A DNA stretch of 42,104 nucleotides from Clostridium sp. CAG:253 (GTDB taxonomy: Bacteria > Bacillota > Clostridia > Lachnospirales > Lachnospiraceae): NCBI GenBank assembly GCA_000436755.1, contig FR887345.1, forward strand, positions 1-42,104, read 5' to 3'. Position numbers and translations under genes: made by a program. Shown here one piece after another: positions 1 through 8,070 of the stretch. Numbering within the stretch: the stretch's first letter is position 1; each line of letters begins with the position of its first letter. Below the pieces are notes generated by a model. It was given only the letters and a program-made list of their open reading frames with translations, was not told where the DNA came from and ran no database searches.

Positions 1-641
1 AGAAAACCAATGATTCTTGTATTAGCAGGACCAAATGGCTCGGGAAAAAGTACAATAACCTCTTTTTTTGATAAAGTTGGTAAATATACTAATGCTGATG
101 ATGTTGTTGCGACTACAGGAATGAATAATATGGAAGCTGCTGTTTTGGTTGACAGGATGAGATATGAATCAATTGCCAAGAAAGAAGATTTTACATTTGA
201 AACAGTCTTGTTGGAATGAATAATATGGAAGCGGCTGTTATGGTTGACAGGATGAGATATGAATCGATTTCCAAGAAAGAAGATTTTACATTTGAAACAG
301 TTTTGTCATCTGAATATAAATTAAACATTTTAAGAAAAGCAAAAGAAGAGGGATATTTCATAAAATGTGTATTTGTATTAACTATAGATCCACAAATTAA
401 TATTGCTAGAATAGAGTCCCGTGTGGCATCAGGTGGACATAATGTTGACAGCGGTAAAGTTATTGAAAGATATTATAAATCAATTAATAACATAAAAGAG
501 TTGCTTGATATATGTGATATTGTGCATGTTTATGATAATACTAAAATACCAGAAAGAATTATTCGTAAGCATAAAGAGGAACTATCAATATATCCGAATG
601 AATATTGGAGTGAGCAGGATATATTAGGTTTGATGGAATAA
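1..641 (+). pseudogene. Zeta-toxin-like P-loop ATPase, frameshifted by a tandem duplication
   Basis: The product resembles the zeta-toxin/COG4185 predicted ATPase family of small P-loop kinases or ATPases, some of which are toxins. The Walker A motif GPNGSGKST lies near the start. The second half has the family pattern RVASGGHNV followed by an RYYKS stretch. The frame is open to the window edge (R-K-P before the ATG at 10), so the true start may lie just outside. The gene is read in frame 1 up to a TGA at 217-219 and in frame 3 from 216 to 641. The break is a 95-bp tandem duplication. Removing one copy gives a continuous product of about 178 residues from the ATG at 10, near normal family length. 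No antitoxin is visible in the window. The family call is good; the toxin role is inference. Confidence 0.72.
118..307. repeat. 95-bp imperfect tandem duplication
   Basis: Copy 1 spans 118-212 and copy 2 spans 213-307, with a period of exactly 95 and about six mismatches. The unit begins GGAATGAATAATATGGAAGC. Because 95 is not a multiple of three it shifts the frame of the zeta-like gene. The mismatches show the copies have diverged, or that they come from two strains joined during assembly. Confidence 0.9.
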
Positions 642-845
642 TATTGCTGGCAAAAGACATCATGTCAATAAGTAGTTCTGGGAATGAGTGGGTAGTTCTT
701 TATATCAGCAATTTAGGAACAGTAATTATTCAATATATTGAAGTGCATTGAAAATATGGCTAGAGATAGTTTATGTTAACTAATATCTAAAAATTATTTT
801 ATAAGAAAAAGAATAAGTTCTTTTATTTTTATAATTTCTGTGTTA

Positions 846-857
846 GGATCAAGATCC
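846..857. promoter_or_regulatory. Inverted repeat GGATC-AA-GATCC ahead of the methyltransferase
   Basis: Two GATC sites sit six bases apart, as perfect inverted arms around AA, just before the ribosome binding site of the methyltransferase gene. GATC is scarce in the rest of the window (about 27 sites counted by eye). A pair here could be an operator or methylation-sensing site for the winged-helix proteins encoded downstream. That role is inference. Confidence 0.3.
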
Positions 858-880
858 AAATTTAAAGGAGGATATATAAA

Positions 881-1798
881 ATGACATTAGTTGACAAGAT
901 ATTTAATTGTTTTAAGGATAGCGATTATTTTTCATTACAGGAGGTATATCAACAAAATATAGATAAACCACACGAAACAATTAGAGCACGTATTTATGAG
1001 AAAATAGGTGTGAAATTTGAAAGAGTGGCTAAAGGTGTATATCGGACAATTGATAGTGAAAAAGAACAGTGTGTGTTAATTGAGGGAAATGGTAGAAATT
1101 TATCAATGCTACAGGATAAGAGTATTGATTGTATATTAACTGATCATCCTTGGTTGGATAAGAAATCCAATAAGGGTGGAACAAGAAATTTTGCAGAGTA
1201 TATGTGTTTTAGATATACATTGGATGATTTTAAGGAAAAGGCTAGAGTATTAAAAGACGGATGCTTTCTTGTTGAAGTTTTACCGGCAGAGAATGAAAAT
1301 AATTATGAATATTTATATCAAATTAAGCAATATGCTAAAGAAGCTGGATTTGTTTATTATTCTAAGGTTTCATGGAAAAAGGGGACATTTGTAAGTAATA
1401 CAGGCAGAAAAGCAAAGAATACGCAGGACATAATGATTTTTTCAAAGGGTAAGGCTAGAAGTATGAGATTTGATAAGAAAAAATCTGATAAGACTGGTGA
1501 AAATCATTATATGAGTGGATGTAAGGGGATGCTTCCTACTATGTTTGATGTTCAGCCAGTCTCTAGAAAAAATAAAATACATCAAAGTGAGTTGCCAGTT
1601 GAACTTTGTGAAGAAATACTGGAATATGTTACTTATGAAGGTGAAATAGTGTTAGATTCTTTTGCAGGAAGTGGTGCTGTTGGTGTAGCAGCATTAAATA
1701 AAAAAAGAAGTTGTATTTTGATAGAAATATTAAAAGAAAATATAGAAAAAATCAAGAATAGATTTGATGGTATTTTTTATCAAACAGTATTGGAGTGA
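881..1798 (+). CDS. Winged-helix beta-class DNA methyltransferase
   Basis: This is a putative S-adenosylmethionine-dependent DNA amino-methyltransferase of 305 residues. Residues about 16-57 form a winged helix (FSLQEVY, then GVKFERVAKGVYR). A variant catalytic motif IV, TDHPW, lies at 87-91 where DPPY or DPPW is usual. The SAM-binding motif DSFAGSG is at 259-265, followed by an acidic ILIEI strand. Motif IV before motif I is the beta-class order. The start has a strong AAAGGAGG site. The stop overlaps the start of the DpnI-like gene, so the two are one translational unit. The N-terminal winged helix resembles the C-terminal one of that neighbour. If it methylated GATC, the partner should attack the host, so a different specificity, a regulatory role or loss of activity must be considered. 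Confidence 0.8.
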   Translation: MTLVDKIFNCFKDSDYFSLQEVYQQNIDKPHETIRARIYEKIGVKFERVAKGVYRTIDSEKEQCVLIEGNGRNLSMLQDKSIDCILTDHPWLDKKSNKGGTRNFAEYMCFRYTLDDFKEKARVLKDGCFLVEVLPAENENNYEYLYQIKQYAKEAGFVYYSKVSWKKGTFVSNTGRKAKNTQDIMIFSKGKARSMRFDKKKSDKTGENHYMSGCKGMLPTMFDVQPVSRKNKIHQSELPVELCEEILEYVTYEGEIVLDSFAGSGAVGVAALNKKRSCILIEILKENIEKIKNRFDGIFYQTVLE

Positions 1799-2574
1799 TA
1801 ATTTTGAATTTACGGATGAATAGAAAAAAAGCGGTTCAGTATACGAGTAATTCTCAGAAAATACGGGTGATAACAGAAGATTGGTTTAATAACAATATGT
1901 TTTGTCCTTATTGTGGAAACGAATATATTACAAAATTTAAAAATAATAGACCAGTTGCAGATTTTTTCTGTCCTTGTTGTAAGGAAGAATATGAATTAAA
2001 AAGTAAAGGAGCTTCAATTAGTAACAAGGTTAATGATGGAGCCTATAATACGATGATAGAAAGAATTATATCGGTAAATAATCCAAACTTTTTCTTTATG
2101 CATTATAACAAAAGTAATTTTCAAGTTGAAAATCTTGTGATGGTACCCAAATATTTTTTTTCGCCAGAGGTAATAGAAAAGAGAAAACCATTGTCAGGTA
2201 CAGCAATGCGTGCAGGTTGGACAGGATGTAATATTTTGTTAAGGCGAATTCCAAATGAAGGAAGGATTTATATTGTACAGAACGAGAAAGAGCTACCTAT
2301 AGAAAAGATAATTGAAAAAGTACATAGAACAGAGTTTTTACGTGGCAGTAAAATGGATGCAAGAGGGTGGACTTTAGATGTTTTGAACTGTGTTAATATG
2401 ATTGGAAGCAGAGATTTTACGCTTAATCAGGTGTATAAATTTGAAGAAATGCTCGCAGTAAAGCATCCCAAAAATCATCATGTAAAGGAAAAAATAAGGC
2501 AACAATTGCAAATATTAAGAGATAATGGAATTATAGAATTTAATGGAAGGGGATATTACAGTAAGGTTTATTGA
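1795..2574 (+). CDS. DpnI-like methyl-directed (GmATC) restriction endonuclease
   Basis: This is a homologue of DpnI, which cuts GATC only when the adenine is methylated. Numbering from the GTG at 1795, the PD-(D/E)XK residues D56, E67 and K69 keep the spacing of D53, E64 and K66 in DpnI. Zinc-ligand cysteines C37, C40, C59 and C62 are each shifted by +3 from DpnI. Shared stretches include NNRPVADF, INDGAY-like VNDGAYNTM, NPNFFF and KEKIRQQLQILRD. The C-terminal winged helix ends in GRGYYSK. The GTG overlaps the methyltransferase stop, but a TTG at 1804 has the better spacing from GGAG (1792-1795) and may be the true start. It probably destroys Dam-methylated incoming DNA. Family call very secure. 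Confidence 0.92.
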   Translation: MIILNLRMNRKKAVQYTSNSQKIRVITEDWFNNNMFCPYCGNEYITKFKNNRPVADFFCPCCKEEYELKSKGASISNKVNDGAYNTMIERIISVNNPNFFFMHYNKSNFQVENLVMVPKYFFSPEVIEKRKPLSGTAMRAGWTGCNILLRRIPNEGRIYIVQNEKELPIEKIIEKVHRTEFLRGSKMDARGWTLDVLNCVNMIGSRDFTLNQVYKFEEMLAVKHPKNHHVKEKIRQQLQILRDNGIIEFNGRGYYSKVY

Positions 2575-2588
2575 TAGCGGGAGAGTAG

Positions 2589-2864
2589 ATAGAATTTGCT
2601 TTTAAAACTATACGTGACCAGTTGATATTTACCAATAAGAGAATTATCTCTATTGCTGTGCAGGGAATTACAGGGAAGAGAAAATCATACGCTACAATGC
2701 CGTATTCTAAAATTCAGTATTTTGCTATTCAGATACCGGGATTTATGGAGTTATTTCCGGATTCAGAGCTGTTTATAATGTTCAGTAAAAGTTTTACGGC
2801 AAAATTTGAATTTAAAGGTGCAGCAGACATTGGAAAAATAGGCAGAATCTGTTTAGGATGTTAA
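2589..2864 (+). pseudogene. C-terminal remnant of a PH-domain protein
   Basis: Translation from 2589 reads IEFAFKTIRDQLIFTNKRII and continues through a PYSKI stretch to a stop at 2864. That is the C-terminal two-thirds of the bacterial PH-domain (DUF1696-type) family, normally about 125 residues. An in-frame TAG at 2586-2588 precedes it, and no ATG or ribosome binding site is seen; a TTG at 2622 is the first possible start. The N-terminal part is missing, so it is probably a stump left when the upstream restriction island was inserted or when the gene was deleted. Confidence 0.6.
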
Positions 2865-2973
2865 GTTTCTAAACAAATCCTGCTATTTTTATTTTAAATA
2901 AATTCAAATAAATAAATTTACTACTGTTACGGCTTAGGAATATACTTATCGTATAAATATATTTTCATTTTTT

Positions 2974-5328
2974 TTAAAATATTATGCCACCGACAATGTT
3001 TACAACAACGGCTGCCAGCCATGCAATAGTGCATTGCAATAATATAACAAGTAGTGCCCATTTTCCGCCAAGTTCACGTTTTATTGATGCGATGGCTGCA
3101 ACGCAAGGTGTATATAAAAGGCAGAATACGAGAAGTGCCATTGCGTTAACGGGAGAGATGATTCCAAGCAGAAAGGATGTTTTCGGTATAAGCACTGAAA
3201 GTGTTGATACAACGCTTTCCTTAGCCATAAATCCGCATATAAGAGCTGTACAAATACGCCAGTCTCCAAATCCGGCAGGTGAAAAGACAGGAGCTATAAC
3301 ACCTGCAATTGAAGCTAGGATGCTTGATTTTGAATCGTCTACTACATTGAATCTGAAATCAAAATTTTGCAATATCCATATAATAATCGTAGCAAGGAAA
3401 ATTATGGTAAACGCTTTTTGGAGAAAGTCTTTGGATTTTTCCCACAAGAGTTGTGCTACGTTTTTTATACCGGGCATACGGTAGTTTGGAAGCTCCATAA
3501 CAAAAGGAACAGGCTCTCCTTTAAAGAGAGTTCGCCGGAATATTAAAGCAGCAGCAATGGCAAACAGTATACCAACAAAATAGAGCAGTATCATGACAAG
3601 AGCAGCAGTGTCCGGGAAAAATGCTGTTGCAAAAAATGCATATATAGGCAATTTTGCGGAACAGCTCATAAAAGGAGTAAGGAGTATAGTCATTTTTCGG
3701 TCACGTTCCGAAGAAAGTGTACGACTTGCCATTACACCGGGAACAGTACATCCAAAACCTATAAGCATTGGAACAATACTCCTTCCTGATAAACCTATTT
3801 TTCTCAGAAGTTTATCCATGATGAAAGCTACTCGAGCCATATATCCGCTATCTTCAAGCAGAGATAAAAATAAAAATAATGTCACTATAATAGGAAGAAA
3901 GCTTAATACGCTTCCTACGCCATTAAAAATACCGTCGATAATAAGTGAGTGAAGTACTGTGTTTACATGGAATGCTGTGAGTGCATTATCGACAGCATTT
4001 GTTAAAAATTCGATGCCTGTTTCAAGAAGATTTGAAAGCGCAGCACCTATGACATTAAATGTAAGATAAAAAACAAGTGCCATGATAATTGCAAAGCTTG
4101 GAATTGCGGTATATTTTCCGGTCAGTATTTTGTCAATATTGCGGCTTCGCGTATGTTCTTTGCTTTCGTGTGGTTTGACAACTGTTTCAGCACAGGTTTT
4201 TAATATAAAATGAAATCTCATATCGGCAATTGCTTCTGCACGGTCAAGTCCTCTGTCATCTTCCATTTGTTGTATTATCTGCTCTAATATATTTGATTCT
4301 TTTTCACTAAGGTTTAGAGCTTCTTTTATGAGAGAATCACCTTCGGCAAGTTTAGATGCTGCGAAACGAACCGGAATATGAGCTTTTTTAGTCTTATCTT
4401 CTATAAGATGCATGATACCGTGAATGCATGCGTGAACAGCACTCCCGTTATCATCAGGGGAACAGAAATCAGTTCTTATAGGTGTCTCCTGATATTTTGT
4501 TACATGGAGTGCATGATCGACAAGTTCTTCTATACCTTCGTTTTTGGCAGCGGAAATCGGAATTACAGGAACTCCGAGTAGTTTTTCAATTTCATTTATA
4601 TGTATGGAGCCGCCGTTTTCTCTGACTTCATCCATCATATTTAATGCTATGACCATTGGAATATTGAGTTCAAGAAGCTGCATAGTCAGATAAAGATTTC
4701 GTTCAATATTCGAGGCATCAACAATATTTATGATTCCCTTTGGCTTGTCTTTTAAGATAAATTCTCTGGTGACAATTTCTTCACTTGTGTAGGGAGACAT
4801 TGAATATATACCGGGGAGGTCTGTTATAAGGGTATTTTTGTGTCCCTTTATCATACCGTCTTTTCTATCGACTGTTACACCGGGAAAGTTGCCTACATGC
4901 TGGTTTGAACCTGTAAGCCTGTTAAAAAGTGTTGTTTTGCCGCAGTTTTGATTGCCGACTAATGCAAATGTCAGAAGTTCATCATCAGGCAGAGGTGTAC
5001 GGTGTTCACTTTTATGTTCTTTGTTGTATTCACCGAAACCGGGGTGTGGGATTGATTTGTGTGCTTTTGATTTTTTAGCTGTTTTTTCGGTTAGAATAGG
5101 TTCAATTTCAATTTTTTTTGCGTCATCAAGCCTTAAAGTTAAGTCATAGCCGTGAAGCTGCAATTCAAGCGGGTCACCCATAGGTGCGAGTTTTATGAGT
5201 GAGAGCGTAGTACCTTTTATAAGTCCCATATCAAGAAAATGTTGCCGCAATGCACCTTCTCCGCCTACAGATACTATTTTTGCACTGTCACCTGCTTTTA
5301 AATCGCCAAGGTTCATTTTTGTACTCAT
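2974..5328 (-). CDS. feoB: FeoA-FeoB fusion ferrous iron transporter
   Basis: This is an inner-membrane Fe(II) transporter of 784 residues with FeoA fused at the N-terminus. Residues 1-78 are the FeoA SH3-like domain (DMGLIKGT). A basic linker follows, then the FeoB GTPase: G1 GNQNCGKT at 125-132, G3 DLPG at 170-173, and G4 NMMD at 230-233. After that come the helical GDI region and the polytopic membrane core with two Gate motifs, including SCSAKLPIYAFF and YTPCVAAIA. The start has GAGGAA five bases upstream. The gene stands alone and is divergent from the small gene at 5532. FeoA-FeoB fusions are known in Clostridia. A palindrome about 63 bases upstream may be a metal-regulator site. Confidence 0.95.
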   Translation of the reverse strand: MSTKMNLGDLKAGDSAKIVSVGGEGALRQHFLDMGLIKGTTLSLIKLAPMGDPLELQLHGYDLTLRLDDAKKIEIEPILTEKTAKKSKAHKSIPHPGFGEYNKEHKSEHRTPLPDDELLTFALVGNQNCGKTTLFNRLTGSNQHVGNFPGVTVDRKDGMIKGHKNTLITDLPGIYSMSPYTSEEIVTREFILKDKPKGIINIVDASNIERNLYLTMQLLELNIPMVIALNMMDEVRENGGSIHINEIEKLLGVPVIPISAAKNEGIEELVDHALHVTKYQETPIRTDFCSPDDNGSAVHACIHGIMHLIEDKTKKAHIPVRFAASKLAEGDSLIKEALNLSEKESNILEQIIQQMEDDRGLDRAEAIADMRFHFILKTCAETVVKPHESKEHTRSRNIDKILTGKYTAIPSFAIIMALVFYLTFNVIGAALSNLLETGIEFLTNAVDNALTAFHVNTVLHSLIIDGIFNGVGSVLSFLPIIVTLFLFLSLLEDSGYMARVAFIMDKLLRKIGLSGRSIVPMLIGFGCTVPGVMASRTLSSERDRKMTILLTPFMSCSAKLPIYAFFATAFFPDTAALVMILLYFVGILFAIAAALIFRRTLFKGEPVPFVMELPNYRMPGIKNVAQLLWEKSKDFLQKAFTIIFLATIIIWILQNFDFRFNVVDDSKSSILASIAGVIAPVFSPAGFGDWRICTALICGFMAKESVVSTLSVLIPKTSFLLGIISPVNAMALLVFCLLYTPCVAAIASIKRELGGKWALLVILLQCTIAWLAAVVVNIVGGIIF

Positions 5329-5390
5329 GTTATTTCCTCTTTTCTGTCAGTATAAAATACAGTAAAAAAGCTAATAAATTATTTTGTTAC

Positions 5391-5405
5391 TGATAAATAT
5401 TATCA
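5391..5405 (-). promoter_or_regulatory. Candidate metal-regulator operator upstream of feoB
   Basis: The 15-mer TGATAA-TAT-TTATCA (read on the feoB strand) is a perfect 6-bp inverted repeat about 63 bases before the feoB start. GATAAT-like half-sites resemble those bound by Fur-family repressors, which commonly control iron uptake. A possible -10 (TATACT) lies between it and the start codon. The base composition makes chance palindromes possible, so this is only a candidate. Confidence 0.35.
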
Positions 5406-5531
5406 AAAAGAAAATGCAAGTGCAACACAAATATAAAAGTTTAAAAGAATAAAATGAAATTTTGTGTTTAATTTATTTTGAATTTGTGGTATCATGATTA
5501 GACAAGAAATAAAGATCAGGAGGTAATTCTT

Positions 5532-5714
5532 ATGGCAGATATTTATCAGGAGATTAAGGAACTTAAAGAAAAAATCGAATTTTGTTCATATGCCATGAAG
5601 TATGGAAAAATGCTTGACATGTCCTCTGATCAGACAGTTAAGGCATTCAAAGTTAAGGGCGAATTGGAAGATGAGCTCAGATTCATGGAATTAAAAAACA
5701 AAAATAAGGGCTAA
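5532..5714 (+). CDS. Small hypothetical helical protein (60 aa)
   Basis: I do not recognise the family. The ORF has a very good ribosome binding site (CAGGAGGT, seven to eight bases before ATG). The charged sequence, rich in Glu and Lys, looks like one or two amphipathic helices (EIKELKEKIEF, then VKGELEDELRFMEL). There is no signal peptide and no membrane segment. The helical hairpin recalls Spo0E-type phosphatases in size, but the SQELD signature is absent, so I do not assign it. It is monocistronic, divergent from feoB, and followed by a strong two-way terminator hairpin at 5861. Confidence 0.6.
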   Translation: MADIYQEIKELKEKIEFCSYAMKYGKMLDMSSDQTVKAFKVKGELEDELRFMELKNKNKG

Positions 5715-5860
5715 TAGGGATTTGTACAGGGTTACTGGAATTGAAAATTTAAGGAAAAGAAGTTGTATTGAAGTCAAAAAGTGAGAGTGATTGATAGTGT
5801 TTATTAGTCATATAGAAATTATTTTTTGGCAAAGTATAATTTGATTATAATTCATATATT

Positions 5861-5934
5861 ATAAAACAACCGGATTTATAAGTTTTCATTTAAAATATGT
5901 TTATCTTATAGATTCGGTTGTTTTATATTTTTTG
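5861..5934. terminator. Bidirectional terminator between convergent genes
   Basis: Arms 5861-5882 (ATAAAACAACCGGATTTATA plus AG) and 5905-5926 pair over 22 bases with only two G-U wobbles around a 22-base loop. T-rich and A-rich flanks lie on both sides. It sits between the small plus-strand gene and the minus-strand beta-galactosidase gene, where it can end transcription from both directions. Confidence 0.75.
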
Positions 5935-5993
5935 GGCTGAGCAAATTATGTGGGTTGTATAAATAAGGTTAAATTTAAGCTATAAAGCCAAGT

Positions 5994-7988
5994 TTATACA
6001 ATCTTTACACCATATGGTTTTAAAGTAACCTGTGTATTGTCAGTCATATTAAAAGTGATTTCGTTTTCAGTTACATTGAGGTAAAATTCGATTGCTTTAC
6101 CGCTTTCGTCCTCTCGTTTATGGTATTCTATTCCGGCAGGAAGAGCAAGATATGTTGTGTTTGTTTCTTTAAGCATTGTCTTAAATAAACCGGACATTGA
6201 ATCCATATCGATGCGGGCACCAACATAATATGCTTTTCCTTTTCCAAAGTTTTTGCATGTTATTGCAGGTGTTCCGGCATAAAAGTCTTTATCATATTTG
6301 GCGAGAATATCGGTATCAGATACACGCAGTATTTCAGCGTAGTCATGAATTATTGCTTTATGACCGTCTGTGAATGTTGCAGAATTTTCATCACTGTCAT
6401 AATATGTATCAATTTCTTCACTTATAACGCCAAAAAGTTCACTTAGTCCGTCACCCGGGAAACCTCCGAGATAGCAAAGAGTATTGTCATCCACATAGCC
6501 TGTAAGATATGTTGCCATAAGCTGTCCACCACGTTTTACAAATGCCTTGAGATTGTCTGATGCGCCTGGTCTAAGCATATAAAGCATTGGAGCGATGACA
6601 ACATTATAGTCATCCAGGTTATCATCAGATGCGACAACATTCATATCTATTCCGAGTTTTAAAAATTCATGATATATTTGTATACATGTTTTTGCGTAAT
6701 TTTTAGTTTTATCTGAAAGACCACGCATATTATCAATTGCCCACATGTTATCCCAGTCAAATATAAGAGCAGCTTTTGGTTTGACAATTGTGCCTTTCAC
6801 ATTTGAGAGACTGTCGAGCATGGCACCGACTTCGGCCACTTCTTTAAAAACTCTTGTATCATCAGTACCGAGGTGGTCTACAACTGCTCCATGATATTGT
6901 TCAAAGGAGCCGCGGCTTTTTCTCCACTGGAAGTACTGTACTGTATCAGAACCGCATGCCACAGCTTGTGCGCTGAACAGTTTGTGTACTCCCGGGCGTT
7001 TGAGTTTATTGTATTCATGCCAGTTTACGAGTCCCGGTGCACATTCCATAAGCATGAACGGCTGATTCTTTTTTAAGGAACGCATAACTGCATGGTCAAA
7101 AGAGTTATGCGCCATGGTATCTGCCATTGTCTCATAATTATTATGAAATACCGGGTATGAATCCCAGGAGATAACATCCAGTTCTTTTGCCATTACGCGA
7201 TAGTCAAGCCCCGGAAAAAGCTGCATGAAATTGGTGGTTATAGGAATATTTGGAGTTCTTTTTCTTATGATGTCAATTTCAGATTTCATATAATCTGTAG
7301 TGTTCCATGTAGTAAATCGTTTCCATTCAAGGTTTAATCCCATAACGCTGAATTCACCATTTAAATAAGGTGGTTCGATTTGTGAAAAATCATTGTATGT
7401 GTGGCTCCAAAAACCTGTCCACCATGCTTTGTTAAGCTTATTTATATCGTTATCAAATTTATTGGCAAGATAGTCCTGAAATTTCTTTTTGCACAGCGGA
7501 CAGAAACATTCTCCGCCAAATTCATTAGATAAATGCCACATTGCAAGCCCTGGGTGTTTTCCAACGGTGTCAATTATTTTGTTTATTATAATACCGGTTT
7601 TTTCTCTGAATTTTGGTGATGACATGCAGTGATTGTGGCGTACACCGTGATGTGCACGGTGGTCATCTGCTCCTACACGCATACATTCAGGATATTTTTC
7701 ATCGAGCCATGCAGGACGGGCACCTGATGGTGTGGCAAGAATTGTATAAATTCCGTTTTCATATAACTTATCCATTATGTCTTTGAGCCAATCCATATGA
7801 AATTCGCCCTCTGTAGGCTCATAAGCTGACCATGAGAATATGCCGAGAGACATGCTTGTCATTTTGGCTTTTTTCATGAGTTCGATGTCTTTTTCAAGAA
7901 TATCCGGTCTGTCAAGCCATTGGTCAGGATTATAATCCGAACCGTGAAGTATACCATTTACCTGCGGGAAAAAAATTTTATTATTCAT
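5994..7988 (-). CDS. Beta-galactosidase, glycoside hydrolase family 42
   Basis: This 664-residue cytoplasmic GH42 enzyme hydrolyses terminal beta-galactosides, often from galactan or oligosaccharide breakdown in gut bacteria. The TIM-barrel domain begins with LHGSDYNPDQW. The acid/base Glu is E156 in LSNEFGG and the nucleophile is E315 in MECAPG. Cysteines C121, C161, C163 and C166 fit the GH42 structural zinc cluster. A trimerisation domain and a small beta domain follow. There is no signal peptide. The start has GGAGG seven bases upstream, and a good promoter lies at 8025-8053. No transporter or regulator is adjacent, so the natural substrate cannot be read from context. Confidence 0.93.
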   Translation of the reverse strand: MNNKIFFPQVNGILHGSDYNPDQWLDRPDILEKDIELMKKAKMTSMSLGIFSWSAYEPTEGEFHMDWLKDIMDKLYENGIYTILATPSGARPAWLDEKYPECMRVGADDHRAHHGVRHNHCMSSPKFREKTGIIINKIIDTVGKHPGLAMWHLSNEFGGECFCPLCKKKFQDYLANKFDNDINKLNKAWWTGFWSHTYNDFSQIEPPYLNGEFSVMGLNLEWKRFTTWNTTDYMKSEIDIIRKRTPNIPITTNFMQLFPGLDYRVMAKELDVISWDSYPVFHNNYETMADTMAHNSFDHAVMRSLKKNQPFMLMECAPGLVNWHEYNKLKRPGVHKLFSAQAVACGSDTVQYFQWRKSRGSFEQYHGAVVDHLGTDDTRVFKEVAEVGAMLDSLSNVKGTIVKPKAALIFDWDNMWAIDNMRGLSDKTKNYAKTCIQIYHEFLKLGIDMNVVASDDNLDDYNVVIAPMLYMLRPGASDNLKAFVKRGGQLMATYLTGYVDDNTLCYLGGFPGDGLSELFGVISEEIDTYYDSDENSATFTDGHKAIIHDYAEILRVSDTDILAKYDKDFYAGTPAITCKNFGKGKAYYVGARIDMDSMSGLFKTMLKETNTTYLALPAGIEYHKREDESGKAIEFYLNVTENEITFNMTDNTQVTLKPYGVKIV

Positions 7989-8024
7989 ATACGACCTCCA
8001 TAGTTTTAAAAATATGTTGCTAAA

Positions 8025-8053
8025 ATTATATCATCCGGCGGCATGAATAACAA
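8025..8053 (-). promoter_or_regulatory. Promoter of the GH42 gene
   Basis: Read on the minus strand, -35 TTGTTA (8053-8048) and a perfect -10 TATAAT (8030-8025) are separated by 17 bases. The spacer holds an imperfect inverted repeat with TCAT/ATGA arms that could be a repressor site. Sugar-regulator control is inference. Confidence 0.65.
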
Positions 8054-8070
8054 ATCTATTTTGTAATCTT

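Noticed and set aside
662..751. 29-codon ORF in the gap before the methyltransferase
   Set aside because: No ribosome binding site and no recognisable sequence; the gap is AT-rich and this length arises by chance.
5532..5714. Spo0E-like aspartyl phosphatase
   Set aside because: Right size and helical, but the SQELD-type signature is missing.
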